Shown here: positions 26,663-33,937 of the stretch, one piece after another | How the letters are laid out: each line of letters starts with the position of its first letter | How positions within the stretch are numbered: the stretch's first letter is position 1 | Source: Planktothrix serta PCC 8927 | GTDB lineage: Bacteria > Cyanobacteriota > Cyanobacteriia > Cyanobacteriales > Microcoleaceae | Assembly (NCBI RefSeq): GCF_900010725.2 | Contig: NZ_LR734878.1 | Coordinates: forward strand, 52,634 to 116,633 | Direction of reading: 5' to 3' | DNA: 64,000 nucleotides | Notes under the pieces: model-generated | Seen by the model: the letters and a program-made list of their open reading frames with translations, nothing else | What the model was told of the DNA's origin: nothing | Database searches by the model: none | Made by a program: the position numbers and the translations under genes

Positions 26663-27198
26663 GAAATCGGAGATAACAACTCAACGGCGTCTCGTCCATC
26701 CAGGTCTTCTAAATAGACTTTCACCTGTTCTTCTTTGGCGGTGGGGAGTGTTTTCCCAATAAAATCGGGGTGAATGGGAAGTTGACGATGACCTCGATCT
26801 ACAAGTACAGCTAACCCAATGGTTTCAGGACGGCCATAATCGATCACGGCGTTAAGGGCGGCGCGAATGGTTCTCCCTTTATAAATGACATCATCGACTA
26901 AAACAACGGTTTTCCCGGTCAAGTCAAAGGGAATGGTGGTTTTTTCTGGGGTTCGCATTCCGACTTGATCCAAATCATCTCGATAAAACGTAATATCTAA
27001 CGCACCGACAGAAACCTGTACCTGTTCTAAGACTTCAATTTGGTGAGCCAAAAGTTCAGCTAAGGGAACCCCTTTGGTATAGATTCCCAGTAAGACTAAA
27101 TTTTCTAAATCCCCATATTTTTCTATAATTTGGGAAGCCATCCGGGTGAGGGTTCGCCGGAGTTCAGCCGCAGATAGAATTTCAACAATTTTTGTCAT
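26659..27198 (-). CDS. pyrR: PyrR bifunctional regulator / uracil phosphoribosyltransferase
   Basis: A protein of 179 residues with the type I phosphoribosyltransferase fold. The PRPP loop is [17 protein letters not shown], and [16 protein letters not shown] and [12 protein letters not shown] are typical of PyrR. In Bacillus PyrR binds pyr mRNA to attenuate pyrimidine genes and has uracil phosphoribosyltransferase activity; in cyanobacteria the regulatory part is not established. The last codons read SPIS-stop, with the stop inside the fourth 51-bp repeat, so the 3' end may have been remodelled. cobD lies 47 bases upstream on the same strand. Confidence 0.92.
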   Translation of the reverse strand: MTKIVEILSAAELRRTLTRMASQIIEKYGDLENLVLLGIYTKGVPLAELLAHQIEVLEQVQVSVGALDITFYRDDLDQVGMRTPEKTTIPFDLTGKTVVLVDDVIYKGRTIRAALNAVIDYGRPETIGLAVLVDRGHRQLPIHPDFIGKTLPTAKEEQVKVYLEDLDGRDAVELLSPIS

Positions 27199-27245
27199 AT
27201 TGGATTAAAAATTAAAAATCTTGAGTTTTTTAAAGAGATTCGAGA

Positions 27246-28244
27246 TTAGTTCCCAAGGTGCCAAAGGATAAATCCGACTGTAAATAATCCTAACTCGATT
27301 AAGAAACAGGATCGAGTTAGTTGTAATGCGTGTTCAATGGTGGTAGATGTAATCGGTTGTTGGGGATCTCCCAATAAAGGTTTGTGTTTGATCACGCCTC
27401 GATAGGAATTTTCTCCTCCGAGTTGTACACCTAATGCGGCAGCATAAGCGCATTCACTCCATCCAGCATTTGGACTCGGATCAAAAACGGCATCTCGTTG
27501 ACAAATGTTTAAAACATATTTAGGTTTTCCTGATAAGATAGCAATCGTGATTACTGTTAATCGACAGGGAAGCCACGTTAAAACATCGTCTAATTTTGCA
27601 CTAAACCATCCCATATCCTTGTAAGGTGCTTCTCGATAACCCACCATAGAATCGAGGGTACTGGTGGCTTTGTAGGCAAAAGCAAGAGGGACGCTACCGA
27701 TTCCGGGCAGTACCGCACCAATTAGGGCATAAAATAAAGGAGCCATGACGCCATCGGTGGCGTTTTCTGTGACGGTTTCTAAAACGGCTCTAAGGATTTC
27801 TGACTCGGATAGGGTTTCGGTATCTCGACCCACATAACAACTTAATCGTTGACGAGCCGTGACTAAATCTCCTTGATCAATCCAGTATAAAACATCCTCT
27901 GCGGCATCCCTCAAACTTCGACCTGCAAAACAACTGGCCAAGAGAAGACTTTCTACTGTAATGCTCAAAATTGGATTCCAGGGAAATTGAACGACTAATG
28001 CTTGTACCCCATATCCAATTAAAGCCGTTGTTAAGGCACTCCCTAACACTACAATTAGGGTGAGGAATACCCCTGCAACCCGCAGAATTCTCGGTTGATT
28101 CAAGTGTTTAAAGAAAATTTGCGTATAGTGAGTAATTACCCACCCCATTACCTGCACTGGATGTAACCAATTTTGGGGATCTCCAATGAGATAATCTAAT
28201 CCAGCTGCAATCAATAGAATGATCAGGGAATTAAAATCCGTCAT
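27246..28244 (-). CDS. cobD: Adenosylcobinamide-phosphate synthase CobD/CbiB
   Basis: A membrane protein of about 332 residues that attaches the aminopropanol arm to adenosylcobyric acid in cobalamin synthesis. Sequence marks are LDYLIGDPQNWLHPVQVMGW near the N-terminus, AVLETVTENATDGVMAPLFY and AYKATSTLDSMVGYREAPY, and SPNAGWSECAYAAALGVQLG. It has about five hydrophobic helices. The ATG at 28244 is preferred to one at 28271 because it matches the family N-terminus. It is isolated from other cobalamin genes, as is frequent in cyanobacteria, and precedes pyrR on the same strand. Confidence 0.93.
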   Translation of the reverse strand: MTDFNSLIILLIAAGLDYLIGDPQNWLHPVQVMGWVITHYTQIFFKHLNQPRILRVAGVFLTLIVVLGSALTTALIGYGVQALVVQFPWNPILSITVESLLLASCFAGRSLRDAAEDVLYWIDQGDLVTARQRLSCYVGRDTETLSESEILRAVLETVTENATDGVMAPLFYALIGAVLPGIGSVPLAFAYKATSTLDSMVGYREAPYKDMGWFSAKLDDVLTWLPCRLTVITIAILSGKPKYVLNICQRDAVFDPSPNAGWSECAYAAALGVQLGGENSYRGVIKHKPLLGDPQQPITSTTIEHALQLTRSCFLIELGLFTVGFILWHLGN

Positions 28245-28307
28245 GGACAATGGATAAATAGAACAGGACAAGAGATCTTTAGGGAAACTTCTAGGGCTAA
28301 AAATTCC

Positions 28308-28751
28308 CTAAACCACAAAGCTTGTTTCTTCCCCCTGTGCGGCTTGCCAACTGCGAGCATCATAATAGAGATCTTCGAGAGAAATCCCATACAGTGCTTC
28401 TTTCAGCTTTTGGTGTAAGCGATTCCACAGGGTAAAAGTTACCCAATCTTCTGCTTGTTCAACATCGGCTTGATGGCGGGGTAAAGGCTCAATAGTTTCT
28501 CCCACTGCTTCTAAGATCTGTCCGAGGGAGATCTGGGCTGGAGATTTTGCCAATAGATAGCCTCCTTGAGTACCTCGAACTGATTCAACTAACCCTGATC
28601 GTCGCATCTCAATTAACAGCTTTTCCAGATAGGGTGCAGGAATATTTTGGCGCTGTGCGATCGCGTTTACAGAAGTCGGCCCGATCCCTCGTTGTAAGGA
28701 TAGATCGAGCAAGGCTTTAACGCTATAGTGTCCCCGTGTAGTTAACTTCAT
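28308..28751 (-). CDS. Rrf2-family transcriptional regulator
   Basis: A protein of 147 residues. A winged helix-turn-helix spans residues 1-80 (LTTRGHYSVKALLDLSLQ, IPAPYLEKLLIEMRRSGLVE, RGTQGGYLLA), followed by a dimerisation helix. The three cysteines that bind the Fe-S cluster in IscR and NsrR are absent (no cysteine at all), so it is unlikely to be a Fe-S sensor of that kind. The regulated genes are not evident; cobD lies downstream on the same strand and may be a target. Confidence 0.88.
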   Translation of the reverse strand: MKLTTRGHYSVKALLDLSLQRGIGPTSVNAIAQRQNIPAPYLEKLLIEMRRSGLVESVRGTQGGYLLAKSPAQISLGQILEAVGETIEPLPRHQADVEQAEDWVTFTLWNRLHQKLKEALYGISLEDLYYDARSWQAAQGEETSFVV

Positions 28752-29218
28752 CCTGGGTAATAAAATAGATAACTTGGCAATGGAGTTTTAAAGGGTAAAG
28801 ATGGTCTTGACAGATTCTACCAAGTTGAGCATACCTAAAGGGAATTCGTTACAACTTGCAGGAAAATGGCAGTACGATCCCCCTCTCAAGAGTTTAGTCT
28901 GGAGTTGATAACTTCTTATCAGTCTGGACAGTGAGTTTTTGATTTAAAGGGGGGTTGGACTTGATGTAATGGGGATTGATACTATTCTTGACAAGCTGAT
29001 AGCTGAACGTGATCGGGAGTTGTTGGATGTCCCACCCTTCCACTCAACTGCTTGACTTGAATTAGATCTATTAAAAAATTTCAGAAATAGGTGAACAATT
29101 TCGTTAATTAGTGTATTATAGTTTTTCAAGTAGCGATCTAGCTAAACAATCTGGGCGACTTATCAGCCACCCAGGATAAAAGTCAAGACCTTTTGCAAAA
29201 AATTTACAGGAACAGTTA
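28752..29218. other. Divergent regulatory region, no gene seen
   Basis: About 470 bases between the divergent Rrf2 and cyAbrB genes. It is AT-rich in its right half (around 29085-29125) and has no supported frame. It presumably holds promoters for both genes; I could not place one reliably. Confidence 0.4.
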
Positions 29219-29626
29219 ATGGCTAAAAAGAAAAGTTCTGATCCTCAACCTCAGCCTCTGACCGGAGAAGCTTTACTCGATAAAGTCAAAGGACTTGAAC
29301 ATCTGAGCAAAGAAGAGAAAGCTAGAGAATGTGGTTACTACACCCTGACTAAAAACAATGTTGAGCGCGTCAACATGATGAAATTCCTGAATGCTCTGAT
29401 TGATGCAGAGGGAATTGAGTTAGATGGCAAACAACAAGGAAATGGACGGGGTGGACGCTCCGCTAGTTATCGAATTAGTGTTCAGTCAAATGGTAACTTG
29501 CTGATTGGTGCCGCTTATACAAAACAAATGGATTTGAATCCTGGTGATGAGTTTGAAATTTCTCTCGGACGTAAGCATATTCACCTCAAACAAGTGGAAG
29601 CTGGAGACGAAGAAGAAGAATCATAA
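29219..29626 (+). CDS. cyAbrB transcriptional regulator (AbrB-like, CalA/cyAbrB1 type)
   Basis: A protein of 135 residues of the cyanobacterial AbrB family, with the DNA-binding AbrB fold at the C-terminus. Visible are PLTGEALLDKVKGLEHLSKE, ARECGYYTLTKNNVERVNM, RSASYRISVQSNGNLLIGAA and LNPGDEFEISLGRKHIHLKQ. These small dimeric or tetrameric proteins act as global regulators of nitrogen, carbon and redox genes in all cyanobacteria. RVNMMKFLNALIDAEGI favours the cyAbrB1 rather than the cyAbrB2 subtype. An acidic tail (DEEEES) ends the protein. Confidence 0.9.
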   Translation: MAKKKSSDPQPQPLTGEALLDKVKGLEHLSKEEKARECGYYTLTKNNVERVNMMKFLNALIDAEGIELDGKQQGNGRGGRSASYRISVQSNGNLLIGAAYTKQMDLNPGDEFEISLGRKHIHLKQVEAGDEEEES

Positions 29627-29775
29627 GAGATGGTCTACAGCTAAATCCTGAGACTGAATTTAAACAGAGTTGTACGCGGTTTTAACGTACAAATTCTTTA
29701 GACTGGCAATGGCTCTTTTTAAGTCGCTGCCAGCTATTACTATGTTAATTCTAGATTTATAGTTAATCTATCAAC

Positions 29776-29784
29776 TGCTATAAT
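29776..29784 (+). promoter_or_regulatory. Extended -10 promoter for the permuted-tRNA locus
   Basis: TGCTATAAT gives a consensus TATAAT with an extended TG motif, 29 bases upstream of the ATG at 29813. The corresponding -35 is weak, as is common with extended -10 promoters. It would transcribe 29813-30553 and, without a visible terminator, the two tRNA-like genes after it. Confidence 0.55.
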
Positions 29785-29812
29785 ATTGGCGTACTAAGAA
29801 TACATCCTCAAT

Positions 29813-30553
29813 ATGAAGCTTCACCAATTATTAGCCTTAATCCCAACTGTTAAAAACAAGGTCAATAAAGCCAAAACAGAGGTTTCCCATCTGATTCAGA
29901 AAACGGATTTGTTTAAAGGGTTGAACAGAAGCTATCAACCCCGCGAAGAGGAAGGGTTTGTCTACCCTTCTGAAAGTAAAATTGTTCAATTAAAAGCTAT
30001 TGATTTAATTCAGAAGTTTAAACAAGCTAACCGAGAGTTAATTGATTTATGCGCCACTCAAGATTACACCAACTGCAATGCTAAAGCCAATGTTATAATT
30101 GATGGGATAACGATTCTTGAGAATGTTCCCGTCTCTCATTTGCTATTCCTTGAAAAACAAATCGAAGAAATCAAGACATTGATCCAGTCCTTGCCCACAT
30201 TGGATTTAGATAAGGAGTGGGAATATTCGCAAAATAGAGGTTATTACACCTCTACCCCGAAAGAAACGGTTAAAACCAAGAAGATAACAGAATTTGTGGT
30301 AGCTTATGAGGCAACTAAGGAGCATCCCGCACAAATCAAGGAAGTCTCTAAAGATATTATTGAAGGGCTTTGGACTGCGATTGAGTTTTCAGGGGCATTG
30401 CCAGCAGATACGATTCGAGGATATCTTGAACGAGCCAACAAACTTTATGCTGCAATTGTGGTAGCCAGAGAAGAAGCCAACAGTATTGAAGTACAAAACC
30501 AACAAGTTGCTGATAGATTGTTCGATTATGTTTTTCCTGCTAATATGAATTAG
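29813..30553 (+). CDS. Unrecognised protein encoded immediately upstream of the permuted tRNA genes
   Basis: A protein of 246 residues, highly charged and mostly helical. It has one internal tract rich in Lys/Glu and Tyr (DKEWEYSQNRGYYTSTPKE, about 141-159) and a C-terminal helix LYAAIVVAREEANSIEVQNQ. I see no ligase, nuclease, ATPase or known RNA-binding motif and cannot assign a family. There is no signal peptide or membrane helix. A strong extended -10 precedes it and its stop codon (30551-30553) touches the first structured base of the tRNA cassette, so gene and tRNAs probably form one transcript. It may act on these RNAs, but that is only inferred from position. It could also be a phage- or plasmid-derived passenger. 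Confidence 0.6.
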   Translation: MKLHQLLALIPTVKNKVNKAKTEVSHLIQKTDLFKGLNRSYQPREEEGFVYPSESKIVQLKAIDLIQKFKQANRELIDLCATQDYTNCNAKANVIIDGITILENVPVSHLLFLEKQIEEIKTLIQSLPTLDLDKEWEYSQNRGYYTSTPKETVKTKKITEFVVAYEATKEHPAQIKEVSKDIIEGLWTAIEFSGALPADTIRGYLERANKLYAAIVVAREEANSIEVQNQQVADRLFDYVFPANMN

Positions 30554-30577
30554 AGCGCAAGTTCAAGTTTAGCGAAT

Positions 30578-30655
30578 GGGGTGATTGTGTGGTTCAAATC
30601 CCACCCTGCCCCTATTCAATAAGGGCAGGTAGGCTAACTGGTAAAGCCACCTCTC
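30578..30655 (+). tRNA. Candidate circularly permuted tRNA gene A (3' half before 5' half)
   Basis: The order along the strand is 3' half (30578-30612), a 10-base spacer (30613-30622), then 5' half (30623-30655). The 3' half has GGGG (half anticodon stem), five variable bases, a T-stem GTG(T)GG/CCCAC with one bulged T, T-loop TTCAAAT (30593-30599), acceptor strand CCTGCCC (30605-30611) and discriminator C. The 5' half has acceptor strand GGGCAGG (30623-30629), TA, D-stem GGCT/AGCC with loop AACTGGTAA, then CCTC pairing with GGGG. The acceptor pairing is 7/7. Beyond the anticodon stem, TCGC (30654-30657) pairs with GCGA (30572-30575). The anticodon is unresolved; no CCA is encoded. A degenerate tRNA fragment is the alternative. 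Confidence 0.6.
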
Positions 30656-30661
30656 GCATCA

Positions 30662-30702
30662 AGATTAAGTTTAGGTTCAAGTTATCGCTCCAGACTTAAT
30701 CT
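30662..30702 (+). other. Stem-loop between the two permuted tRNA genes
   Basis: A perfect 9-bp stem, AGATTAAGT (30662-30670) with ACTTAATCT (30694-30702), encloses a 23-base loop. The loop contains CGCTC (30686-30690), complementary to GAGCG (30553-30557) at the start of cassette A. It may be part of the processing structure or a boundary between the two precursors. Confidence 0.5.
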
Positions 30703-30738
30703 CAACCCTTACTCTTTACATCGAACGCGACTAACAAG

Positions 30739-30821
30739 ATTAGGGAACAACGGTTCAAATCCGTTATCCTGCTTTTAATTATGAATTATGCGGGATTAGT
30801 TTAGGGGTAAAACGCCCTAAT
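30739..30821 (+). tRNA. Candidate circularly permuted tRNA gene B (3' half before 5' half)
   Basis: The 3' half (30741-30773) has TAGGG, three variable bases, T-stem AACGG/CCGTT (perfect), T-loop TTCAAAT (30754-30760), acceptor strand ATCCTGC (30766-30772) and discriminator T. A 16-base spacer (30774-30789) follows. The 5' half (30790-30821) has acceptor strand GCGGGAT, TA, D-stem GTTT/AAAC with loop AGGGGTA, G26 and CCCTA. The acceptor stem pairs 7/7 with one G-U, and CCCTA pairs 5/5 with TAGGG, extendable to 7 bp. All four arms are present only if the halves are joined in swapped order. The 5' half resembles a tRNA-Gly start. The anticodon lies across the break and is unresolved. This is the cleaner of the two. 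Confidence 0.65.
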
Positions 30822-30883
30822 ATAAGTGTGATTAGTTCGCTACCGGAAATCAAAAAGTAAAGACAGTAAGTTTAATCTCTATC

Positions 30884-30912
30884 GCCCCGTCAAATGGATA
30901 TTTTGGTGGGGC
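30884..30912. terminator. Stem-loop between tRNA cassette and lepB
   Basis: GCCCC (30884-30888) pairs with GGGGC (30908-30912), extended inward to about 11 bp with two G-U pairs. It lies between the plus-strand tRNA cassette and the minus-strand lepB and may end either transcript. Confidence 0.55.
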
Positions 30913-30942
30913 TTAAAGTTTTCGTGCAATTGCTTTAATACT

Positions 30943-31545
30943 TCACTTGCGTTCATCGGGCGGATAATTGGGATCACCCAGTCCCCCCACCCGGTCAGGG
31001 GGCCAAAAACGAACCGTTGCTCGACCGATAATATTTTCACGGGGGACAAAACCCCAATAGTGGCTATCGTAACTATTATTGCGGTTATCACCTAAAACTA
31101 AATACTGGCCTTCGGGAACTGTTCCTGGCCCCCAATTATATTCAGGTTTTTCCGCAATATACTTTTCTGGGAGAGGTTCACCATTGATGAACACCAAACC
31201 ATTTTTGACCTCTAGCGTCTCACCGGGTAAACCGATGATTCTTTTAATAAACGCATCCTTATATTGTTTTTTCAGTTCGTCGGTGGGACTAAACACCACC
31301 ACATCACCCCGATGGGGTTCTCCCAACCGATAACCAACTTTATCAATAATCAATCGATCATTAATTTCTAAAGTCGGTAACATTGAGCCAGAGGGAATGT
31401 AGCGAGCTTCAGCAACAAAGGTGCGAATGCCTAACGCCAAAAAGATACTCAAACTAACAGTTTTGAGGATCTCTACCCAAGGGTTCTCTTGTTGTTGAGG
31501 GGAAGGTTTAACTGGATCTGGCTCTTGATTAGGCAGGCTACTCAT
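30943..31545 (-). CDS. lepB: Signal peptidase I
   Basis: A protein of 200 residues with one N-terminal membrane anchor (LKTVSLSIFLALGIRTFV). The catalytic Ser is in RYIPSGSMLPTLEI and the catalytic Lys in KDAFIKRIIGLPGE (Ser/Lys dyad). Box E is VLGDNRNNSYDSHYWGFVP. It removes signal peptides from exported proteins at the outer face of the cytoplasmic or thylakoid membrane. A Pro/Gln-rich cytosolic tail precedes the anchor. It is divergent from pyrC (118 bases). Family and function are secure. Confidence 0.95.
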   Translation of the reverse strand: MSSLPNQEPDPVKPSPQQQENPWVEILKTVSLSIFLALGIRTFVAEARYIPSGSMLPTLEINDRLIIDKVGYRLGEPHRGDVVVFSPTDELKKQYKDAFIKRIIGLPGETLEVKNGLVFINGEPLPEKYIAEKPEYNWGPGTVPEGQYLVLGDNRNNSYDSHYWGFVPRENIIGRATVRFWPPDRVGGLGDPNYPPDERK

Positions 31546-31663
31546 AAATGGTCACAAGACTAGAAACTAGATTCATCATATCAAATTTGTCCGAAATAGG
31601 GAGATGATAGTTCCCTATAATTAGAAGACAAATTCAAGGTTAAATAGTTTTATAGCAGATTGG

Positions 31664-33010
31664 ATGAAGAAAATTATGTCTAATTCTGATGGTGTATTAA
31701 TTAATCAAGCTCGGATTTTGTTACCGAATGGTGATTTTTTACTGGGAGATGTCGCCATTATTCAGGGTAAAATCGTTGAGATTGCTCCAGAAATTGATCA
31801 TCACGCTCTGGGGATAGATGATTGGGAAATTATTGATGCCAAAGGGTTAACTTTATTACCCGGTGTGATTGATCCGCAGGTGCATTTTAGAGAACCGGGT
31901 TTAGAATATAAAGAAGACTTATTTACGGCGAGTTGTGCTTGTGCAAAAGGTGGCGTCACTTCGTTTTTAGAAATGCCTAATACTCGACCCTTAACCACAA
32001 CTCAAGCCAATTTAGATGATAAATTAAGACGAGCTTCAGAAAAATGTATGGTTAATTACGGCTTTTTTATTGGAGCCACAGCCGAAAATTTACCCGATTT
32101 ATTAGAAGCAAATCCGACTCCGGGGATTAAAATATTTATGGGGTCGATGCACGGAGATTTATTAATTGATCAAGAGGAAATATTAGAGACTATTTTTGCC
32201 AAGGGCGATCGCTTAATTGCAGTTCACGCCGAAGATCAAGCTCGAATTAATCAACGTCGTCAAGAATTTGCGGGAATTACTAACCCGGCAATTCATTCTA
32301 CCATTCAAGATAATTTAGCAGCCTTACAAGCCACTCAACTCGCCTTAAAACTCTCTAAAAAATATCAACGACGGTTACATATTCTGCATCTTTCAACGGG
32401 GGAAGAAGCGCAATTATTACGTCAAGATAAACCAGACTGGGTAACAGCAGAAGTCACCCCTCAACATTTATTATTAAATATAACAGATTATGATAAAATT
32501 GGAACCTTAGCACAAATGAATCCCCCCTTGCGATCGCCCCAAGACAATCAAATATTATGGCAAGCGTTATTAGAGGGTGTGATTGATTTTATCGCAACAG
32601 ATCACGCCCCCCATACCTTAGAAGAAAAGGCGAAAGGCTATCCGAATACCCCATCAGGAATGCCGGGAGTTGAGACTTCTTTACCCTTAATGTTAACACA
32701 AGCAATGCAAGGAAAATGCACAGTTCAACAAGTCTCAAATTGGATGTCTACGGCTGTAGCAAAAGCTTATAAAATTCCCAATAAAGGGAAAATCGAAGTA
32801 GATTATGATGCGGATTTAGTCTTAGTGAATTTAGAGAATTATCGTCCGGTATTGCGGGAGGAAGTATTAACAAAATGTGGTTGGAGTCCCTTTGAAGGCT
32901 GGGAGTTAACCGGATGGCCAGAATATACAATTGTGGGGGGAAAAGTTGTTTATGAAAATCGGAAAGTCAATACAGAAGTTCGGGGTCAGGCGTTAAGGTT
33001 TGAGAGTTAA
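31664..33010 (+). CDS. pyrC: Dihydroorotase
   Basis: A protein of 448 residues of the amidohydrolase superfamily that cyclises carbamoyl aspartate to dihydroorotate in pyrimidine synthesis. Metal and substrate motifs are GVIDPQVHFREPGLEYKED (HxH-like site) and SFLEMPNTRPLTT, with LHILHLSTGEEA, TAEVTPQHLLL, and FIATDHAPHTLEEKAKGY (catalytic Asp). The length fits class I bacterial dihydroorotases. An alternative ATG four codons downstream cannot be excluded. It does not neighbour pyrR directly (4.5 kb away). Confidence 0.93.
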   Translation: MKKIMSNSDGVLINQARILLPNGDFLLGDVAIIQGKIVEIAPEIDHHALGIDDWEIIDAKGLTLLPGVIDPQVHFREPGLEYKEDLFTASCACAKGGVTSFLEMPNTRPLTTTQANLDDKLRRASEKCMVNYGFFIGATAENLPDLLEANPTPGIKIFMGSMHGDLLIDQEEILETIFAKGDRLIAVHAEDQARINQRRQEFAGITNPAIHSTIQDNLAALQATQLALKLSKKYQRRLHILHLSTGEEAQLLRQDKPDWVTAEVTPQHLLLNITDYDKIGTLAQMNPPLRSPQDNQILWQALLEGVIDFIATDHAPHTLEEKAKGYPNTPSGMPGVETSLPLMLTQAMQGKCTVQQVSNWMSTAVAKAYKIPNKGKIEVDYDADLVLVNLENYRPVLREEVLTKCGWSPFEGWELTGWPEYTIVGGKVVYENRKVNTEVRGQALRFES

Positions 33011-33101
33011 ATAATTATATTGCTGTCTGGGGTTTAATTGATTAAAAAGCCAGTCTAAATCAGTGTTAATTTAAGGAGTAGGGGCGGGTTGAGTGGGGTT
33101 G

Positions 33102-33257
33102 GTGTCAACTTAACGCCAAAAGCCCGGAACTAAAGTTCGGGCTAAAAGCTCAAACCCGTTAAAACGGGTTAAGAAAGAGAAGTTTTGAGTCATCTTTAGA
33201 TGACTTTAGCTCTTAGCCCGAACTTTAGTTCCGGGCTAACATGGGTTAAGTTGACAC
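33102..33257. repeat. Nested inverted-repeat element, MITE-like
   Basis: Outer arms GTGTCAACTTAA (33102-33113) and TTAAGTTGACAC (33246-33257) enclose an inner pair AGCCCGGAACTAAAGTTCGG (from 33121) and its imperfect inverse up to 33237, which are themselves palindromic. Between them are two more hairpins (AACCCGTTAAAACGGGTT; GTCATCTTTAGATGAC). It has no coding capacity. The layout fits a non-autonomous element or a dispersed intergenic repeat; no target duplication was identified. Confidence 0.65.
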
Positions 33258-33338
33258 TAATGGTTGAGTGGGGTTGCAGTTAATCAGGAAAGATCAAGCA
33301 CTCCCGCCGCCCTTACACACTTGCTAGACGTTAATTGA

Positions 33339-33773
33339 TCAGCCCTCTCTAAAACCACTTAATCCTAATAATTCTTGAGCAGAAGCTAAGAGTTTAATCG
33401 TTACTTCTTCAATTTCTCCCTGTTCAGTTAGTTCAGTTAAGAGAAATTGCCATCCCACATTGACACTAAACAAGACCGTTTGAACATTCCCCAATACTTG
33501 CACAACCTGTTGACCATTTTCTAATATTTTGATCTGAGCAGTGTTCGGTTTTAGCTTCATTCCTTTGGCTTCCGTTTCCAGATAATTTTGAATAGCCTCT
33601 TGACCTGTAATTAATTCGGCAAAGGGCGCGTAAAGTTTTCCCTGGGGAATAAATAAAGAAGCCGTTGTTACAAAATCTTCATCATTAAAGCTTTCAAAAT
33701 AACGAATTATAGCGATCGCATTAACTCCATCAATAGACAATATAGATTGACAATCTAAGGATGTTGTTGTCAT
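33339..33773 (-). CDS. Orange-carotenoid-protein C-terminal domain homologue (CTDH)
   Basis: A stand-alone NTF2-fold protein of 144 residues resembling the C-terminal domain of the orange carotenoid protein. Motifs are RYFESFNDEDFVTTASLF, GQEAIQNYLETEAKGMKLKP, VNVGWQFLL (Trp corresponding to the ketocarotenoid-binding Trp) and TIKLLASAQELLGL. CTDH proteins bind carotenoid as dimers and carry it to helical carotenoid proteins or quench singlet oxygen. The Cys found after GMKL in some CTDH clades is Lys here, so it is probably of the Cys-less type. No OCP or helical carotenoid protein gene is in the window. A general NTF2-like protein is the alternative. Confidence 0.75.
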   Translation of the reverse strand: MTTTSLDCQSILSIDGVNAIAIIRYFESFNDEDFVTTASLFIPQGKLYAPFAELITGQEAIQNYLETEAKGMKLKPNTAQIKILENGQQVVQVLGNVQTVLFSVNVGWQFLLTELTEQGEIEEVTIKLLASAQELLGLSGFREG

Positions 33774-33937
33774 TTTTTTATCCTCAACCCTAAACTTTTT
33801 CTAAATTATAAATTTGTTTAAACCCTAAAATTTGCTAGAACTCAAAAATCTATCTATAGCATGACTATCTATTTGCTAAAATACAAACTGTAGTAATCAA
33901 TAATCAGCCAGCCGTTAACCATCAACCGTCAACCAAT

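Noticed and set aside
26457-26762. Repetitive frames on both strands over the 51-bp repeats
   Set aside because: They are created by the repeat, whose length is divisible by three. They have no independent support, and pyrR overlaps the last unit in normal codon use.
30623-30773. A single tRNA with a long intron (5' half A, 3' half B)
   Set aside because: The acceptor strands align only with a two-base offset and two G-U pairs, and the anticodon arm does not form. The permuted combinations pair fully.
30552-30840. Group I intron in a tRNA gene
   Set aside because: No recognisable P7 or catalytic core sequences, and the exon order would be wrong.
33102-33257. Insertion sequence
   Set aside because: Terminal inverted repeats are present, but it is too short and has no transposase; better called a MITE-like repeat.
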